From: CAYUXF01 sp964448755
GTDB lineage: Bacteria; Margulisbacteria; Termititenacia; Termititenacales; CAYUXF01
Direction: 5' to 3'
Assembly (NCBI GenBank): GCA_964448755.1
Contig: CAYUXF010000024.1
Location: 1 to 23,454 of the forward strand
DNA: 23,454 nucleotides
In this document: positions 14,969 to 23,030 of the stretch, in pieces
Layout of the letters: the number at the start of each line of letters is the position of its first letter
Position numbering within the stretch: position 1 is the stretch's first letter
The notes under the pieces: model-generated
Database searches by the model: none
What the model saw: the letters and a program-made list of their open reading frames with translations, nothing else
Told to the model about the DNA's origin: nothing
Position numbers and translations under genes: made by a program

Positions 14969-15949
14969 ATGTTTACAGATAGAGCTCATATTTATGTTAA
15001 ATCTGGCAAAGGCGGCGCCGGCTGTTCTAGTTTTCTGCGCGAAAAATTTAGGCCGATGGGCGGACCTGACGGCGGGGACGGCGGCAAGGGCGGCAATGTT
15101 TATATTGTCGGCAGAAAAAAATTAAACTCACTGGCTTTTTTTAGACATCAGCGTAAATTTTATGCGCAAAACGGTGAGCCCGGTAAAGGGAAGTGTCAGT
15201 TTGGCAGGGATGGTGAGGATCTTTATATTGAGGTGCCCTGCGGTACACTGGTTATTAATTCTCAGACCGAGGAACTTCTGTATGATATTGTTGAGCCGGA
15301 TAAGGCTATTTTGTTGGCACGCGGCGGGCTTGGCGGCAAAGGAAATGTTCACTTTGCTACTGCGCGCAAACAGTCGCCTACTTATGCTCAAAAAGGTTTA
15401 CCCGGCGAAGAATTTGAGATCAATTTGGAATTAAAACTAATTGCCGATATCGGTTTGGTGGGCATGCCAAATGCCGGAAAATCGACACTTTTAAAGGCTT
15501 TGACCAGAGCTAACCCTAAAATAGCCGCTTACCCGTTTACAACATTGGCGCCTAATCTGGGTGTATTAAAAATATATGATAAAGAATTTGTTATTGCCGA
15601 TATCCCCGGTTTAATAGAAGGTGCTTCGCAAGGGGTCGGCTTGGGTGATGATTTTTTACGCCATGTGGAAAGAACTAAATATTTAATGCATATTATTGAT
15701 GTTTCCGGTTTTTCTGGTGATCCTTTAGTTAATTATGAGGTGATTATGCAGGAATTGAAACTTTACAGTGCTAAACTGGCGGCCAAGAAACAAATAATAG
15801 TTTTAAATAAAATAGATGTGCCGGAAAGTGCTGAGTATATAAAGAAAATAAAAAAAGAATTGAAAAAAAAGAATATTTTTGAAATTTCGGCAGTGACCGG
15901 TGCAGGTAAAGATCAGCTCTTACAAGAGATAAATAAACTGGGAGATTAG
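14969..15949 (+). CDS. obgE: Obg-family ribosome-associated GTPase
   Basis: 326 residues. The glycine-rich Obg fold occupies residues 1 to about 158 (HIYVKSGKGGAGCSSF, GGPDGGDGGKGGNVY, GRDGEDLYIEVPCGT, ARGGLGGKGN, FATARKQSPTYAQKG, GEEFEINLELKLIADIGLVG). The GTPase domain follows: G1 GMPNAGKST (165-173), G2 PFTTLAPNLG, G3 DIPGLIEGA, G4 LNKID, G5 ISAVTG. It acts in 50S assembly and stress control. It lacks the C-terminal OCT domain found in B. subtilis-type Obg, as do many Gram-negative members. Upstream, a TGa-TAAAAT extended -10-like sequence (14949-14957) ends 11 nt before the ATG with only a weak ribosome binding site, so it may have its own near-leaderless promoter after the hairpin. Confidence 0.96.
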   Translation: MFTDRAHIYVKSGKGGAGCSSFLREKFRPMGGPDGGDGGKGGNVYIVGRKKLNSLAFFRHQRKFYAQNGEPGKGKCQFGRDGEDLYIEVPCGTLVINSQTEELLYDIVEPDKAILLARGGLGGKGNVHFATARKQSPTYAQKGLPGEEFEINLELKLIADIGLVGMPNAGKSTLLKALTRANPKIAAYPFTTLAPNLGVLKIYDKEFVIADIPGLIEGASQGVGLGDDFLRHVERTKYLMHIIDVSGFSGDPLVNYEVIMQELKLYSAKLAAKKQIIVLNKIDVPESAEYIKKIKKELKKKNIFEISAVTGAGKDQLLQEINKLGD

Positions 15950-15962
15950 GGCTTTTTTATTG

Positions 15963-15968
15963 TATAAT
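15963..15968 (+). promoter_or_regulatory. Candidate -10 box (TATAAT) for the polysaccharide cluster
   Basis: TATAAT lies 10 nt before a TTG codon at 15979 and 28 nt before the GTG at 15997. No good -35 hexamer is seen. It marks a plausible independent start of transcription for the surface polysaccharide genes after obgE. Confidence 0.4.
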
Positions 15969-15996
15969 ATCAGCACTGTTGGGGGATTTTATTAAA

Positions 15997-17322
15997 GTGT
16001 TGACTGGTTTTGTTTATAAATTACTTAAACGTTTTTTTTCAAGTAAATATACTAAAAGTATTATTAAAGGCAGCGGCATTACGCTCTTTATTATTGTTTT
16101 AACTAATTTGCTCTATTTGGTATTTCTGGCTCTTAAAACCAGATATATTTTGCCGGCCGATCTTGGTCTTTATATGCTGGCGACAAGTATTGTTACAACG
16201 TTTACGGTTTTTTCTTATGGTTTTAATAGCGGTATTCAGCGTTATGCCGCTATTTTTAATAAAGAGGGCCGCTTAAAGAAGATCTATTTTAAAGTTTTAT
16301 TTTATTCGTTAATTTTTTGCTTTGTTTTTTTAGTTGTGATCTTTTGTTTTTCTGGTCTGATAGTCGATTTTTTTGCTGCTTTTAATAGTGATATTAAAAA
16401 CAGCACCGATTGTTTAATTGATTTGGTGCGGATATTATCACTGGCTCTTTGTTTTCAGATCATTTATCTTATAAATGCCTCAATGCTGCGCAGCCGTTTT
16501 TTTATTTATTATGGGCATCTTTTTCAATTGGCGGTCGCTTTTTTTTCTTTGTTGGCACTGATTATTTTTAAAAAATATTTTGATCTGCTTTATTTATTGG
16601 CAGTTTCTTTTGCCATAATAAACTTTCTGATCATGGTTTATTCTTTTATAGTTATTAAACAAAAACTACCTTTTGTTTTTGATAAGAAAATAAAAATAAC
16701 CGAGGATAAAAGCAGAATATTGCTTTTTTCCGGCCTCAGTTCTTTGACCGGAATCTTTGGTAAATATGTATTGGAAATAAATACCATGATCATTGCAATG
16801 TTTTTAGGCGCTAAAGAGATAGCACTTTACGGTATTGCCACGCGGGTCAGCATGCTGCCGAATTTCTTTTTACAGGCTAATGACAATATTTCTGGTCCGT
16901 TATTGGCTAAGTTATACGGCAATAAAGATTATGTCTCGATCAAAGCACTGGTTAAAAGAATAATATTGTTTTTGTTTTTTATTTCAGGAGTTTTTTTTAT
17001 TGGATTATTTTTGTTTGCGGATTTTCTGTTAGCAATTTTTGGTGATTTTTATTTGCAGGCCAAATGGCCTCTTTTGATCATGACCTTTGCGCAAATTTTT
17101 AATACCAGTATTGGCGCGGGTATTAATGTTATTAATGCAGTCGGCAAGCCGCACTATAACACTATTACGCAGATCTTATTTTTGTTTTTTCTGGCAGTAG
17201 CTTCGCTTATTTTGATACCTTTGTATGGTTTAATTGGCGGTGCTATTGCCTTTGCCGGTGGCACGATCTTTATTAACCTCATAAGACTATATCAGGTTTT
17301 TTTATGTTTAAGGGGGAAATAA
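15997..17322 (+). CDS. Wzx-type polysaccharide flippase (MOP/MATE superfamily)
   Basis: About 441 residues, almost entirely hydrophobic helices (12 or more membrane segments), for example ITLFIIVLTNLLYLVFLAL, LIFCFVFLVVIFCFSGLIV, LLIMTFAQIFNTSIGAGINVINAVGKP. The overall layout, length and the late NAVGKPHYNT segment are those of Wzx/RfbX O-antigen and exopolysaccharide flippases, which move undecaprenyl-linked oligosaccharide repeat units across the inner membrane. I favour GTG 15997, preceded by GGGGGA at a usable distance; TTG 15979 (six residues longer) has no ribosome binding site but follows the -10 box at a distance seen elsewhere in the window. It is the first gene of the polysaccharide cluster, directly abutting the DUF268 gene (stop TAA then GTG). 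Confidence 0.88.
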   Translation: MLTGFVYKLLKRFFSSKYTKSIIKGSGITLFIIVLTNLLYLVFLALKTRYILPADLGLYMLATSIVTTFTVFSYGFNSGIQRYAAIFNKEGRLKKIYFKVLFYSLIFCFVFLVVIFCFSGLIVDFFAAFNSDIKNSTDCLIDLVRILSLALCFQIIYLINASMLRSRFFIYYGHLFQLAVAFFSLLALIIFKKYFDLLYLLAVSFAIINFLIMVYSFIVIKQKLPFVFDKKIKITEDKSRILLFSGLSSLTGIFGKYVLEINTMIIAMFLGAKEIALYGIATRVSMLPNFFLQANDNISGPLLAKLYGNKDYVSIKALVKRIILFLFFISGVFFIGLFLFADFLLAIFGDFYLQAKWPLLIMTFAQIFNTSIGAGINVINAVGKPHYNTITQILFLFFLAVASLILIPLYGLIGGAIAFAGGTIFINLIRLYQVFLCLRGK

Positions 17323-18102
17323 GTGAAGAAAATTATAAAAAAGTATTTTAAGTTTTTTTATTTTTGTTTTTTTTCTTTTAACAAAAAAGCGGCGCGGGCA
17401 AAAAACACCGTAATTAATAATAAATTTGAACGTGATTTTAATATTTTTATGAAAAAAATTTCTCGGCAAAGATTTGTTTTACGCCGGCAAGATAGTTACC
17501 CCTGTTATGCTGATGCTACTAAAAATACCGGTTTTGACCGGCATTATATTTATCATCCGGCTTGGGCCTTGCGGAAAATACTAAAGATAAAACCTAAAAA
17601 ACATGTGGATATATCTTCCACGCTTTATTTTTCAACAATGCTCTCGCCAGTTGATTTTTATGATTATCGTCCGGCATTACTTAAATTAGATGGCTTAACT
17701 TCTAAACGCGCTGACCTTCTCAGGCTGCCGTTTAAAGATGGTTCTGTGAAATCTCTTTCTTGTATGCATGTGGTTGAACATATTGGACTGGGGCGTTATG
17801 GCGATCTCTTGGATTACGATGGTGATATTAAGGCCGTCAAAGAACTTGCCCGTGTTTTAAATGTAGGTGGTGATCTTTTGTTTGTAGTTCCGGTAGCTGC
17901 TCAGGCTAAAATAGAATTTAACGCGCACAGAATTTACACTAAAGAGTTAGTTGTGGCAATGTTCAAAGAAAATGGATTGAAATTAAAAGAATTTAGCCTT
18001 ATTTCTGATAATGAATATGACGGTGGCATAATTAAGGAGCCTGCGCAAAAAATTTTAAACAGGCAGAATTTTGGCTGCGGCTGTTTTTGGTTTAAAAAAT
18101 AG
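17323..18102 (+). CDS. DUF268 family protein, SAM-methyltransferase-like
   Basis: 259 residues. The first 40 are basic and aromatic (KKIIKKYFKFFYFCFFSF), possibly a membrane-associating helix. The rest matches DUF268: KHVDISSTLYFSTMLSPVDFYDYRP, LLRLPFKDGSVKSLSCMHVVEHIGLGRYGD, KAVKELARVLNVGGDLLFVVPV, RIYTKELV. The central part follows the class I methyltransferase pattern (acidic loop, VVEHIGLG, then the RVLNVGG turn), but the classical GxGxG SAM loop is degenerate (DISSTLYFS). It may methylate a sugar or have lost activity; members are usually found in glycan clusters. Starts with GTG immediately after the flippase stop. Confidence 0.8.
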   Translation: MKKIIKKYFKFFYFCFFSFNKKAARAKNTVINNKFERDFNIFMKKISRQRFVLRRQDSYPCYADATKNTGFDRHYIYHPAWALRKILKIKPKKHVDISSTLYFSTMLSPVDFYDYRPALLKLDGLTSKRADLLRLPFKDGSVKSLSCMHVVEHIGLGRYGDLLDYDGDIKAVKELARVLNVGGDLLFVVPVAAQAKIEFNAHRIYTKELVVAMFKENGLKLKEFSLISDNEYDGGIIKEPAQKILNRQNFGCGCFWFKK

Positions 18103-18111
18103 GAGCGTTAC

Positions 18112-19176
18112 TTGAAAACAAAGGTTTTGTTTTTATCTAATATTCCAACACCTTATCAGTGTAATTTTAATAAGGCTGCGCAAAAATATTTTAAATTTTG
18201 TTCTCTTTTTCTTTGGCCAGGAGAAAAAAATAATTTTCAATGGCAGAAGCTCAAAGAAAATAATGAAATAAAAATACTGGGTTTTAGGCAAAGTATTTTT
18301 TCTTATAAAAAATTTTATACGATCTTCAATGATCTTTCACCGCAGGTACTGATGATCGGCGGTTATAAACTGCCATTGACTTTTTTTGCTTTATTTCTGG
18401 CTAAATTAAAGAAATGTCCGGTTATTTTTTGGTTAGAGCGGCCGTTTGTTGTGGGTGGTTTGAGAAAATTTATTAAGCAAATCCATATTAGGTTTGTGCT
18501 GTCTTTTGCTGATATTGTTCTGGCTATAGGGAAAGACGCAGAAAATTATTATAAGAAATTTAATAAAAGAACATTTAACTTTCCTTATAGTATGTCTCTG
18601 GAAAAATATTTTTCTATTAAAAGAAAAGCTGTCGGTAAGAAGATCAGCTTTTTATATAGCGGTCAGTTAATTGAACGAAAGAATATTAAGGCCATGCTCG
18701 AGGCGTTTACTGCAATAAAAGATGATGATATTGAGTTGAATATTGTGGGCGGCGGCTCTTTGTCTGGATTAGTTGAACAACATCAACGCGCAGATAAAAG
18801 AATAAAATTTCATGGTTTTGTTCAGCCGGAAAAGTTGCCTGGTTTTTATGCAAAAAATGATATTTTTTTATTTCCTTCCCGTCACGACGGCTGGGCGCTG
18901 GTTATTAATGAGGCAATGGCAGCAGGCCTGCCCGTTATTGGTACTAAAAATGTAGGTGCTGTTAAGGATTATATTGTTAATTTAAAAAACGGCTATATTT
19001 GCGGCTTGGAAAGCGCTTCTATAAAAGCGGGCATTAATTATTATATTAAAAATAAAAAAAAGATAAGAATACACGGCTCAATAAATAGAAATATAATAAA
19101 AAACTCCACTGGTAATGTGATAAATAGTATTGAATATTTAAATGAAATAATAGAGAGTATTGTGAATGAAAAATAA
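18112..19176 (+). CDS. Glycosyltransferase, family 4 (GT-B fold)
   Basis: 354 residues. The N-terminal half begins KVLFLSNIPTPYQCNFN (acceptor domain). The C-terminal half has SFLYSGQLIERKNIKAMLEAF, ELNIVGGGSL, IKFHGFVQPEKLPGFYAKNDIFLFPSRHDGWALVINEAMAAGLPVIGTKNVGAVKDYI, the nucleotide-sugar binding part of GT4 retaining enzymes. The conserved E-x7-E pair appears as Asp259 and Glu267, so the first acid is Asp, a variation worth noting. It would add a sugar to the lipid-linked precursor on the cytoplasmic side. The start is TTG 18112 with an AGGAG ribosome binding site. Its stop overlaps the next glycosyltransferase gene by 11 nt. Donor and acceptor cannot be told from sequence. Confidence 0.88.
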   Translation: MKTKVLFLSNIPTPYQCNFNKAAQKYFKFCSLFLWPGEKNNFQWQKLKENNEIKILGFRQSIFSYKKFYTIFNDLSPQVLMIGGYKLPLTFFALFLAKLKKCPVIFWLERPFVVGGLRKFIKQIHIRFVLSFADIVLAIGKDAENYYKKFNKRTFNFPYSMSLEKYFSIKRKAVGKKISFLYSGQLIERKNIKAMLEAFTAIKDDDIELNIVGGGSLSGLVEQHQRADKRIKFHGFVQPEKLPGFYAKNDIFLFPSRHDGWALVINEAMAAGLPVIGTKNVGAVKDYIVNLKNGYICGLESASIKAGINYYIKNKKKIRIHGSINRNIIKNSTGNVINSIEYLNEIIESIVNEK

Positions 19177-20236
19177 TAGAGAAAAGAAGATCTTAATAAT
19201 TGGTCCGCTGCCGCCGCCGGCACATGGCGAGGCACTGGCGATAGCGGATGTAGCAAATTCCCTTGAAAATAAAATATTGTTAAATACCAATCATTCACAA
19301 CTTAATTATTTTAAGGGTTTTCGTTTATTTAACGCCCTGCAAGATATTTTTTTAATGTTGAAATTTTTTGGTTTGCTTTGGCGGATAGATGTTGTCTATA
19401 TTTCGCTCAAGCGCTCTTTTTGGGGTGGATTAAAAGATATTTATTTTATTAATATTGCTAAGTTTTTTAACAAACGGGTAGTGGCGCATGTCCATGGCGG
19501 CAGTTTTGAGGAATATTATACAGCTCTTGCAAAACGGCATAGATTGCGTGTTAAAAAAGCAATAAATAAAATAAATAAAATAATTGTCTTGTCAGATTTT
19601 TCTAAAAGGCAGTTTTTAAAGATTTGTCCGGCAGAAAAAATAATAGTTATTAATAACTATATTCGCAAGATAGATTATAGACGAAAAAAAATAAATAAAA
19701 ACGACTCTCTGAAGATATTATATCTTTCCCATGTTGTTGAGGAAAAAGGTATTTTTTCTTTTCTTTCTTTAGCTGATGCGGCATTTAAAAATAAAAAGAA
19801 CTGGGAGTTTGATATTTACGGATATTTTTCAGTTGCTGATAAAAATAAATTTAAAAAGATGATCGCTGCGCTGCCTAATACTGCCTATTTAAAAGAGTTA
19901 ACTAAAAATAAAACAGCTGTTTTGCAAAAATATGATATTTTAATTTTCCCTTCTAGGCTGAAAGAGGGTCAACCGCTGGTTATTCTGGAGGCGATGAGTT
20001 CCGGTGTAACTGTATTGGCCAATAGTATCGGCGGTGTTCCAGATATTATCAAAAACGGCGTAACAGGTTTTTTGGTTAAAAACAATAATATCTCTGAGTA
20101 TTTGCGTCGTATAAAAAAGATAGATAGTGATCGCTCTCTGCTTAAAAAAATAGGCGGCGCTGCCGGCAAAGAAGTAGAGAATAATTATTCTCTAAATAAC
20201 CTCAATAAAATAATGGAGGTTTTATATGAAGATTAG
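19166..20236 (+). CDS. Glycosyltransferase, family 4 (GT-B fold)
   Basis: 356 residues. N-terminus KILIIGPLPPPAHGEALAIADVANSL, a form common among GT4 enzymes; then VVAHVHGGSFEEYY and IVLSDFSKRQFL. The C-terminal donor domain shows LKILYLSHVVEEKGIFSFLSLADAA, WEFDIYGYF, DILIFPSRLKEGQPLVILEAMSSGVTVLANSIGGVPDII, with the full E-x7-E pair (Glu267, Glu275). It is distinct in sequence from the preceding GT4, so it probably makes a different linkage. It overlaps both neighbours by exactly 11 nt, which suggests coupled translation of the three glycosyltransferases. Confidence 0.9.
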   Translation: MKNNREKKILIIGPLPPPAHGEALAIADVANSLENKILLNTNHSQLNYFKGFRLFNALQDIFLMLKFFGLLWRIDVVYISLKRSFWGGLKDIYFINIAKFFNKRVVAHVHGGSFEEYYTALAKRHRLRVKKAINKINKIIVLSDFSKRQFLKICPAEKIIVINNYIRKIDYRRKKINKNDSLKILYLSHVVEEKGIFSFLSLADAAFKNKKNWEFDIYGYFSVADKNKFKKMIAALPNTAYLKELTKNKTAVLQKYDILIFPSRLKEGQPLVILEAMSSGVTVLANSIGGVPDIIKNGVTGFLVKNNNISEYLRRIKKIDSDRSLLKKIGGAAGKEVENNYSLNNLNKIMEVLYED

Positions 20237-20987
20237 TGTTATTACAGTTACATATAATTCTGCCGAGACTATTAAGGATTGTCTGAATTCTGTTTTAGCG
20301 CAGAGCAGTAATATTTATGAGCATATTGTTGTTGATGGTTTGTCAAAAGATCCGACGGTTAAAGTAGTAAATTCTTATAAAAAAAAATATGCCGATAAAA
20401 AAATAAAATTAAAAGTTATCTCTGAAAAAGACAGCGGTTTATACGATGCTATGAATAAAGGGATCTCTTTAGCGCAGGGTGATGTTGTTGGAATACTCAA
20501 TTCTGATGATCTCTATGCCAGTAAAGATATTATTAAAAAAGTTAAAGATGTTTTTTTGTCTAAAAAAATAGATACATTGTATGGTGATCTGGTCTATGTC
20601 AAAAAAAACGATACTAATAAGATAGTGAGATATTGGTGTTCAGGAAAATTTAATAAAAAACGCTTTTATGCGGGCTGGATGCCGCCGCATCCAACTTTTT
20701 TTGTTAAAAAAGATATATATATAAAATACGGTTTATTTAATTTATCTCTGCCGCTGGCTGCTGATTATGAGATCATGCTGAGGTTTTTACTGCGTTATGG
20801 CGTTTCTACCTGTTATATTCCGCTGACATTTGTAAAAATGCGACTGGGCGGTGTCAGTAACAAGAATATTAAAAATTTGATCATAAATTATCTGGAAAAT
20901 AAAAAAGCCTGGCAGTTAAATTTTTTGAAGCCCAGATTTTATACGATAATAATGAAAAGAGTTTTGAAATTAAGGCAATATTTTTAA
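20226..20987 (+). CDS. Glycosyltransferase, family 2 (GT-A fold)
   Basis: 253 residues. MKISVITVTYNSAETIKDCLNSVLAQ is the classic GT2 N-terminus. Next come HIVVDGLSKDPT (usually DGxSxDGT), SEKDSGLYDAMNKGISLAQGDVVGILNSDDLY with the metal-binding acids at Asp94-Asp95, then GDLVYVKKND, WMPPHPTFFVKKDIY and LPLAADYEIMLRFL. This is the WcaA/WbbD-like type of inverting enzyme common in O-antigen and exopolysaccharide clusters. It overlaps the upstream GT4 by 11 nt. A 72-nt gap with a possible promoter follows before the ligase gene. Confidence 0.92.
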   Translation: MKISVITVTYNSAETIKDCLNSVLAQSSNIYEHIVVDGLSKDPTVKVVNSYKKKYADKKIKLKVISEKDSGLYDAMNKGISLAQGDVVGILNSDDLYASKDIIKKVKDVFLSKKIDTLYGDLVYVKKNDTNKIVRYWCSGKFNKKRFYAGWMPPHPTFFVKKDIYIKYGLFNLSLPLAADYEIMLRFLLRYGVSTCYIPLTFVKMRLGGVSNKNIKNLIINYLENKKAWQLNFLKPRFYTIIMKRVLKLRQYF

Positions 20988-21002
20988 GTAAATTTGGATT
21001 TA

Positions 21003-21011
21003 TGTTAAAAT
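21003..21011 (+). promoter_or_regulatory. Possible extended -10 promoter before the O-antigen ligase-like gene
   Basis: TG at 21003-21004, one base, TAAAAT at 21006-21011; a weak -35 (TTTAAG, 20983-20988) lies 17 nt upstream. It is located in the largest gap of the polysaccharide cluster and would give a leader of about 42 nt containing the AGGGG...AAGGG ribosome binding region. Confidence 0.35.
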
Positions 21012-21059
21012 CTAAAAGGTTATGGATCGAATGTTAAAAAGGGGAAGGGTGTAAATATT

Positions 21060-23030
21060 ATGGTTCCATTTATTTTTGTTTTGATCAATTTTGTAGCGCT
21101 TTGGTTTTGTTGGTCTTATACTAAGCTAGAAAATAAAACGGAAAAATATGCCGGTTTATTTTTTTTCATTGTTAATATATTGTTATTGATCTTTGGAACA
21201 TCATTAACAATAGAAGAATATCGTTATTCCATGGGTTTGGATATTTTACAGCTGGTCATATCGCTGGTGATGATGATCAATGGCTTTTACTGGTTCTTTT
21301 CCGGTGTGGAGATCTGGAATAAATTGAACGGCATAGCGTTTCTCTCTGTTGCCACCGGCACGCCGATAATTTTCACATCTCTAACACGTTCTGTTTTTGA
21401 AGTGAGTAAGTTGTTAAATTTAAGGTTGGCGTTAATTTGGATAACAGCTGTTTTTTTATTAAAGGCGGTTATTACAAAAGAAAGAATTACTTTTGTTAAA
21501 ACCGCTCTGAATTGGCCTTTATTGGCTTTTGTTTTGGTAAATATTGTTTCGGTAATACTTTCTACTAATAAATATATTGCCATTCTTGGCGCTTATGACC
21601 GTTGGGAAGGTATTCTTACGGAGCTGAACTATATAGTTTTTATTTTTTATTACATTAATTTTGTAAAAGACCGTAAAACTTTTTTCTGGTTGCTTGGTTC
21701 GCTACTGATCGGCGCGACACTTTCTGCTATTTACGGTATCTTTCAGGCTAATGGAATAGATTTTATGAACTGGTCGGTTGACCCTACTGCCAGGGTTTTT
21801 GGCTGTATTAATAATCCTGTTCACTATGCGCCTTATATCATGATGCATCTGCCGCTTTTGATCGGCTTTATTTTTTATTTTATTAAAAAATATAACTTTA
21901 ATTCTTTGCAGTTAAAGAAAGTTTCTAAAATTAAAGATTTTTTTATAACTAATAGATATGTTCTGTATATGTACCTTTTATTGATCTCTTCTTTTCTTAT
22001 TTATTATGTTTCAGGCTTTCTCTCTTTTGGACGTGCCTGCTGGATAGGCGCTTCCATGGCTATCTCTTTGATCTTATATTTTATTTACCTGAAAGAGTCT
22101 AAATATGTTTTAAAAGATTTTATCTTTATGATGGCGGCAATTTTATTATTTAACGCAATTGAGGTTTTTAAAGTACAGCAGGCCAAACCTATTTTATGGC
22201 TGCCGATCATTGCTCTTGCTGTTTTTTGTTTTTTGTTTGTTTTATTTGATAAAGAGAGAAGAAAAGAATATCTGCTTTTTTTATCCTTTGTTGTTTTTGG
22301 CGGTTTAATGCAGTTTTTAACTGTCAGTATTGTCAGGTTGTTAATCAATATTTTTCTTATTGTTATACTAATTTATAAACTTAAAGATGACAATGAAGCT
22401 GCTAGAAAAATTAAATCTTTTTTATTGATCATGATGGTGGCAACGATGGCTATTTCCGCCCGAGATTCGTTAAGTGCTTCCGTAGCAGGTAATATTAATA
22501 ACCTTAAAAAAACAGAGCTTAATGTCGCAACAAGGGCCACCAGTTATGCGGGAGATTTTGCCAAAGGAACGGCAAGAACTTCTATGTGGGTCAGTGGTTT
22601 TAGAATGTGGAAGGATGCTCCTCTTTTTGGCCAGGGGCCGGGGATGATCAAAGAGCTGTATCCTAAGTACAGGCTGGCTAATTATGGACGTTTAGAAGGT
22701 GGTCATAATTTTACGCCGGATAAACTTCATAATGATTATATTAATATGTTAGCTACTAGAGGCTTAGCGGGTTTTATTGTTTATTATTTATGGCTTTTGC
22801 CTCTGGCTGGCTATTTTATTTTAAATAAAATAAGAAAAGAAGGGATGACCGCTTCTAACTATTTACTGGCCGGTCTTTTTTCCGGATTGTTCGTTTATCT
22901 TGGACAGGTGATTTTTAATTTTGGCGTAGTGGCGACCAGAGTTATTTTTTATGAATATTTTTGCCTAGCGCTAGTTCTGGTTATTAATAAGCCTTTTGCT
23001 GATGAAGAAAATAAAAACCTTCCGCAATGA
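21060..23030 (+). CDS. O-antigen ligase/polymerase (Wzy_C, WaaL/Wzy superfamily) membrane protein
   Basis: 656 residues with about a dozen or more hydrophobic helices. A large periplasmic loop sits towards the C-terminus. Seen: FLSFGRACWIGASM (Arg325), and in the loop ARTSMWVSGFRMWKDAPLFGQGPG, GGHNFTPDKLHNDYINMLATRGLAGFIVYYLWLLPL with His557-Asn558. The pair of a membrane arginine and the loop HN is the hallmark of the Wzy_C/O-antigen ligase fold, which joins lipid-linked glycans to each other (Wzy), to lipid A core (WaaL) or to protein (PglL/TfpO). Which of these applies cannot be decided here. No C-terminal TPR repeats are visible, unlike many Wzy_C proteins. The stop overlaps the following methyltransferase gene as ATGA. 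Confidence 0.9.
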   Translation: MVPFIFVLINFVALWFCWSYTKLENKTEKYAGLFFFIVNILLLIFGTSLTIEEYRYSMGLDILQLVISLVMMINGFYWFFSGVEIWNKLNGIAFLSVATGTPIIFTSLTRSVFEVSKLLNLRLALIWITAVFLLKAVITKERITFVKTALNWPLLAFVLVNIVSVILSTNKYIAILGAYDRWEGILTELNYIVFIFYYINFVKDRKTFFWLLGSLLIGATLSAIYGIFQANGIDFMNWSVDPTARVFGCINNPVHYAPYIMMHLPLLIGFIFYFIKKYNFNSLQLKKVSKIKDFFITNRYVLYMYLLLISSFLIYYVSGFLSFGRACWIGASMAISLILYFIYLKESKYVLKDFIFMMAAILLFNAIEVFKVQQAKPILWLPIIALAVFCFLFVLFDKERRKEYLLFLSFVVFGGLMQFLTVSIVRLLINIFLIVILIYKLKDDNEAARKIKSFLLIMMVATMAISARDSLSASVAGNINNLKKTELNVATRATSYAGDFAKGTARTSMWVSGFRMWKDAPLFGQGPGMIKELYPKYRLANYGRLEGGHNFTPDKLHNDYINMLATRGLAGFIVYYLWLLPLAGYFILNKIRKEGMTASNYLLAGLFSGLFVYLGQVIFNFGVVATRVIFYEYFCLALVLVINKPFADEENKNLPQ

